From NCBI GenBank assembly GCA_905235315.1, contig CAJOLG010000040.1, positions 1 to 16,209 on the forward strand: a stretch of DNA of 16,209 bases, read 5' to 3'. Shown here piece by piece: positions 14,123 through 16,209 of this stretch. The notes under the pieces are model-generated. The model made no database searches, was not told where the DNA came from, and saw only the letters and a list, made by a program, of their open reading frames with translations. The DNA is from an uncultured Solobacterium sp. GTDB lineage: Bacteria > Bacillota_I > Bacilli_A > Erysipelotrichales > Erysipelotrichaceae. Positions within the stretch are counted from its first letter, which is position 1. Each line of letters begins with the position of its first letter. Made by a program: the position numbers and the translations under genes.

Positions 14123-14597
14123 TTCCTGTCTCCTCCAGAAGCACGACCGCCTGGGCAAGCACTCCCTCCATGCGGCCGACAAACCCCATGCCTTCCCCGC
14201 GGGTGGCCTTGACACTGATGTTGGAAATATCTGTCTCCAGGATTCCTGCGAAATTCTCCCGCATTGCCGGAATGTGCGGCGCCATTTTCGGTTTTTCAAT
14301 CAGAATCAGGCAGTCCGCATTCCCGATGCGGTATCCGCGCTCCTTCATCATCCGTACGGTCTCCCGCAGAATCTCAAGCGAATCCGCGCCTTCCCATTTC
14401 GGGTCGGTATCGGGAAACCAGTGCCCGAGATCGCCGAGCGCAAGCGCGCCGAGGATCGCCTCCGCCAGAGCATGCGTAAGCGCATCCGCATCGCTGTGTC
14501 CCAGCAATCCCTTCTCAAACGGAATCTCAACTCCGCCGAGAATCAGTTTTCTTCCTTCCGCAAAGCGGTGAATGTCTGTCGATTGTCCGATGCGCAT
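14100..14597 (-). CDS. ispF: 2-C-methyl-D-erythritol 2,4-cyclodiphosphate synthase
   Basis: IspF converts CDP-methylerythritol 2-phosphate to the cyclodiphosphate, releasing CMP, in the MEP route to isoprenoids. The trimeric enzyme binds a divalent metal. The 165-residue protein shows the metal ligands Asp8, His10 (STDIHRF) and His42 (DALTHALAEAILGALALGDLG), and His34 in LLGHSDADAL. FPDTDP (61-66) is typical. The cytidine-binding segment normally reads KATTTE; here it is KATRGEGMGFVGR, with Arg133 and Gly134 replacing the usual Thr/Thr or Thr/Asn, while Thr132 and Glu135 remain. Length exceeds E. coli (159) by a short C-terminal tail that overlaps the HD gene by 23 bases. GGAGG lies 9 bases before the ATG. 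No ispD is adjacent. Confidence 0.95.
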   Translation of the reverse strand: MRIGQSTDIHRFAEGRKLILGGVEIPFEKGLLGHSDADALTHALAEAILGALALGDLGHWFPDTDPKWEGADSLEILRETVRMMKERGYRIGNADCLILIEKPKMAPHIPAMRENFAGILETDISNISVKATRGEGMGFVGRMEGVLAQAVVLLEETGNDVSENG

Positions 14598-14634
14598 AAC
14601 CTCATTCCTCCGAGTATTTCCATGTTTTTTTCTA

Positions 14635-14670
14635 ATAATACACTATCCTGTTTTTCCGTGCCCGAACAGG
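14635..14670 (-). promoter_or_regulatory. Likely ispF promoter with an inverted repeat upstream
   Basis: On the minus strand TATTAT (14635-14640) is a good -10 about 37 bases before the ispF ATG. No consensus -35 is seen. Where it should be, CCTGTT (14647-14652) and AACAGG (14665-14670) form perfect inverted arms 12 bases apart, which may be a regulator site. Confidence 0.35.
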
Positions 14671-14694
14671 CGGATCCGCGGGGAGTGTTTTCTC

Positions 14695-14724
14695 TTGTGG
14701 ACGTTTTCAAAAGTTTAGTAAAAT
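14695..14724 (+). promoter_or_regulatory. Promoter of cca
   Basis: TTGTGG (14695-14700) and TAAAAT (14719-14724) are 18 bases apart. The ATG begins only 6 bases past the -10, so transcription should start at or next to the start codon. Confidence 0.6.
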
Positions 14725-14730
14725 AAGCCC

Positions 14731-15849
14731 ATGAAACAAACCATGCCGCTGCCTCAATCGATCCATACTGTCATCCGGCGCCTGAATGATGCCGGTTTTG
14801 AAGCGTATGTTGTCGGGGGTGCGGTGCGCTCCTGGCTTCTCGGCACAGACATTCATGATTATGACATCACCACGTCCGCTCTTCCGCAGGAGGTCAAGCA
14901 GGTCTTTCAGGGGTATCGGACGGTCAATACCGGCATCCGTCACGGCACGGTTACCGTGCTGGATCACGGGAATCCGGTGGAAGTGACGACCTATCGGACA
15001 GAGACTGCCTATACCGATCACCGGCATCCCGATTCCGTCGCATTCTGCCGTTCGCTGCGCGAAGACTGTGCGCGGCGGGATTTCACAATGAATGCCCTCT
15101 GTTATCATCCGGAGGAAGGAATCCGTGATTTTTACGGCGGCGTCAGCGATCTTGAAAATCATGTGATCCGCGCGGTCGGTGACCCGAACATCCGGTTTGA
15201 AGAAGATGCCCTGCGCATCCTGCGGGGAGTCCGGTTTGCGGCCCAGCTCGGATTTCAGATTGAAGCCGAAACGCGGGCTGCCCTTCTGGAAAAAAAGGAC
15301 ACCCTGTCTTATGTATCCCAGGAACGCATTACCGCCGAATTCTCCAAAACGATTGCGGCCCCGTATGCCGGAGCCGTTCTGGAAGAATACCGCTCCCTGT
15401 TTGTGCTTCTGATTCCGGAGCTGCAGGCATACAGCGATGCGCAGTGGCGTGAACGGTGTGCCGTGATTTCACGCTGCCCGGAAGACGTCTGCCTGCGGAT
15501 GGCAGTACTGCTCAGCGGACTGGACGATCTGTCCTGCAGTGACAGAATCCTGCGCCGAATGAAGTTCTCCAACCGCGATCGCAGCACCATTCTCAATTAT
15601 CTCGAAACAAAAGACATGCCGGTGGACAGCCGGATTGATATGCGCAGGGTAATGAACCGGCTGACAGTGCCCGTGTCTTCCTTCCTGGATTTCCGGTGTG
15701 CGGAAGATCCTTCGCTTGACCGCAGCGCGCCGGAAAGCCTGGCAGAGTCGATTCAGAAGGACGGTGACTGTTACACATTGAAACAGTTAAAAGCGGGGAA
15801 GACCTTTCGGAAGCCGGTCTTTGCGGAGAACGTATCGCAGTGTCCCTGA
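14731..15849 (+). CDS. cca: CCA tRNA nucleotidyltransferase, C-terminus frameshifted
   Basis: This class II enzyme adds or repairs the 3'-CCA end of tRNA with CTP and ATP and no template. The 372-residue ORF shows the nucleotidyltransferase head: GGAVRSWLLG (residues 29-38), the metal-binding DYD (43-45), RRDFTMNA (115-122) and the EEDALRILRGVRFAAQLGF block (157-175), followed by helical neck and body domains. The first motif usually reads GGxVRD; the Asp is Ser here. After GDCYTLKQLK the frame is lost and the ORF ends in SQCP. The normal tail lies in the next frame up to 15962. There is no Shine-Dalgarno before the ATG, and the -10 box is 6 bases upstream, so the mRNA is probably leaderless. 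It is divergent from ispF. Whether it adds all of CCA or works with a partner enzyme cannot be told. Confidence 0.93.
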   Translation: MKQTMPLPQSIHTVIRRLNDAGFEAYVVGGAVRSWLLGTDIHDYDITTSALPQEVKQVFQGYRTVNTGIRHGTVTVLDHGNPVEVTTYRTETAYTDHRHPDSVAFCRSLREDCARRDFTMNALCYHPEEGIRDFYGGVSDLENHVIRAVGDPNIRFEEDALRILRGVRFAAQLGFQIEAETRAALLEKKDTLSYVSQERITAEFSKTIAAPYAGAVLEEYRSLFVLLIPELQAYSDAQWRERCAVISRCPEDVCLRMAVLLSGLDDLSCSDRILRRMKFSNRDRSTILNYLETKDMPVDSRIDMRRVMNRLTVPVSSFLDFRCAEDPSLDRSAPESLAESIQKDGDCYTLKQLKAGKTFRKPVFAENVSQCP

Positions 15850-15962
15850 ATGCCCTGCTCAACGCGGTCATGGAAGAACGGGTACCGAATAAAAAGAACG
15901 CTCTGATGCGATATCTCCGGGATCTCAGTGAACCGGAACAGGAGAGTTCTTCTCCCTCATAA
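15793..15962 (+). other. cca: Out-of-frame C-terminal tail of cca
   Basis: The frame that opens at the AAAA run (15789-15792) encodes SGEDLSEAGLCGERIAV, then SLNALLNAVMEERVPNKK and ALMRYLRDL, with a TAA at 15960-15962. This is the usual C-terminal segment of bacterial CCA enzymes (a GxxIGxxLxxLLxxV-like helix, then NxxxxLxxYL). Restoring one A joins it to the upstream ORF as a protein of 410 residues. The tail has no start or ribosome site of its own. Confidence 0.85.
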
Positions 15963-15973
15963 ACCAGTACATT

Positions 15974-16007
15974 AAAGGGAACGGCAGATAATCCTGCTGT
16001 TCCCTTT
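15974..16007. terminator. Bidirectional terminator between convergent genes
   Basis: A 14-bp stem pairs AAAGGGAACGGCAG (15974-15987) with CTGCTGTTCCCTTT (15994-16007), with one G-T mismatch pair and a 6-base loop. T-rich flanks on both strands suit it to end both cca and the gene entering from the right edge. Confidence 0.85.
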
Positions 16008-16033
16008 TGCGTGATAGGTATTGTATCTGCGGA

Positions 16034-16209
16034 TCAGAGTTTGCGGAACTGTTCCACATTGAGTACGAAGATCGTCGCCCCGCCGACCTGAACCTCAACC
16101 GGGAATGAAGCATACCGGCCGATGTCATAACTGGCAGTAGAAGGAACGATTTCCGTACGGCGCTCGGATTCACTTCCGATGATCTCAATACAGTGCTCCA
16201 CAAGATCAT
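16034..16209 (-). CDS. C-terminal part of an unrecognised protein
   Basis: The last 57 codons of a minus-strand gene whose start lies beyond the right edge. The frame reads DLVEHCIEIIGSESERRTEI, then VPSTASYDIGRYASFPV and EVQVGGATIFVLNVEQFRKL, with a TGA at 16034-16036. The balanced composition and the terminator 27 bases further on support a real gene. Alternating residues and VGG turns suggest beta strands. The longer overlapping minus-strand frame (15925-16209) runs through the terminator and has poor composition, so it is not favoured. I do not recognise the family. Confidence 0.7.
   Translation of the reverse strand, partial: DLVEHCIEIIGSESERRTEIVPSTASYDIGRYASFPVEVQVGGATIFVLNVEQFRKL

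Noticed and set aside
14123..14299. Longer start of the HD-domain protein
   Set aside because: The extra 59 residues are Arg/Trp-rich out-of-frame ispF sequence. A GGAGG site and the family's N-terminal block support the start at 14122.
15780..15800. Programmed -1 frameshift signal in cca
   Set aside because: The GTTAAAA context does not fit the X XXY YYZ heptamer, since slipping would mispair the P-site codon. I also saw no clear downstream structure. An indel is simpler.
15925..16209. A 94-codon minus-strand frame
   Set aside because: It would run through the bidirectional terminator and into the cca tail. A better-composed frame ending at 16034 covers the same region.
1..16209. CRISPR array, insertion sequence, prophage, tRNA or rRNA gene
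   Set aside because: No direct-repeat array, transposase-like ORF, phage gene or structural RNA pattern was found on either strand by reading.

Overview
The window reads as a chromosomal housekeeping region of a low-to-mid-GC Firmicute. Support comes from an RNA polymerase delta subunit (rpoE), a class B sortase, a zinc-binding L31, a class II aldolase and a MEP-pathway ispF. The combination, with rather GC-rich coding sequence, would fit an Erysipelotrichia-like anaerobe, but that placement is inference. No IS element, prophage, CRISPR array, rRNA or tRNA was seen. Genes are tightly packed, with many overlaps and short gaps, and no gene-free stretch exceeds about 150 bases.

Left end (1-2550, plus strand): a putative GT-B-fold glycosyltransferase and an SNF/NSS-family sodium-dependent transporter form a two-gene unit. 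A bidirectional terminator ends it.

Central block (2568-12381, all minus strand; transcription order runs from right to left): rpoE, fba, a HAD phosphatase, murA, rpmE, rpoD, prfA, prmC, a class B sortase, a tiny membrane ORF, tsaC and glyA. Its backbone (rpoE, fba, murA, rpmE, prfA, prmC, tsaC, glyA) has the same order as in Bacillus subtilis. The pyrG, spo0F, tal, glpX, rho and tdk genes found between them there are missing here, and the HAD gene, rpoD and the sortase are present instead. The block is divided by intrinsic terminators after rpoE, fba, rpmE, rpoD and the sortase, and by recognisable promoters before rpoE, HAD-murA, rpmE, rpoD and tsaC-glyA.

Right end: ispF, an HD-domain phosphohydrolase (YwfO-like) and a YwiB/DUF1934-like protein form an overlapping minus-strand operon (12504-14597). 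It diverges from cca on the plus strand (14731 onward). A bidirectional terminator then separates cca from the C-terminus of an unrecognised minus-strand gene that enters from the right edge.

The most notable points are these. (1) glyA and cca both lose their normal C-terminus by an apparent single-base deletion in a short homopolymer, and the missing tail is readable in the next frame in each case. (2) Three first genes (the glycosyltransferase, the tiny membrane ORF and cca) have a -10 box only 6-10 bases before the ATG and no Shine-Dalgarno, so they look leaderless. (3) A sortase is embedded in the prfA-prmC operon. (4) Stop codons of rpoD and the sortase lie inside terminator loops. I see no convincing wholly new multi-gene system.
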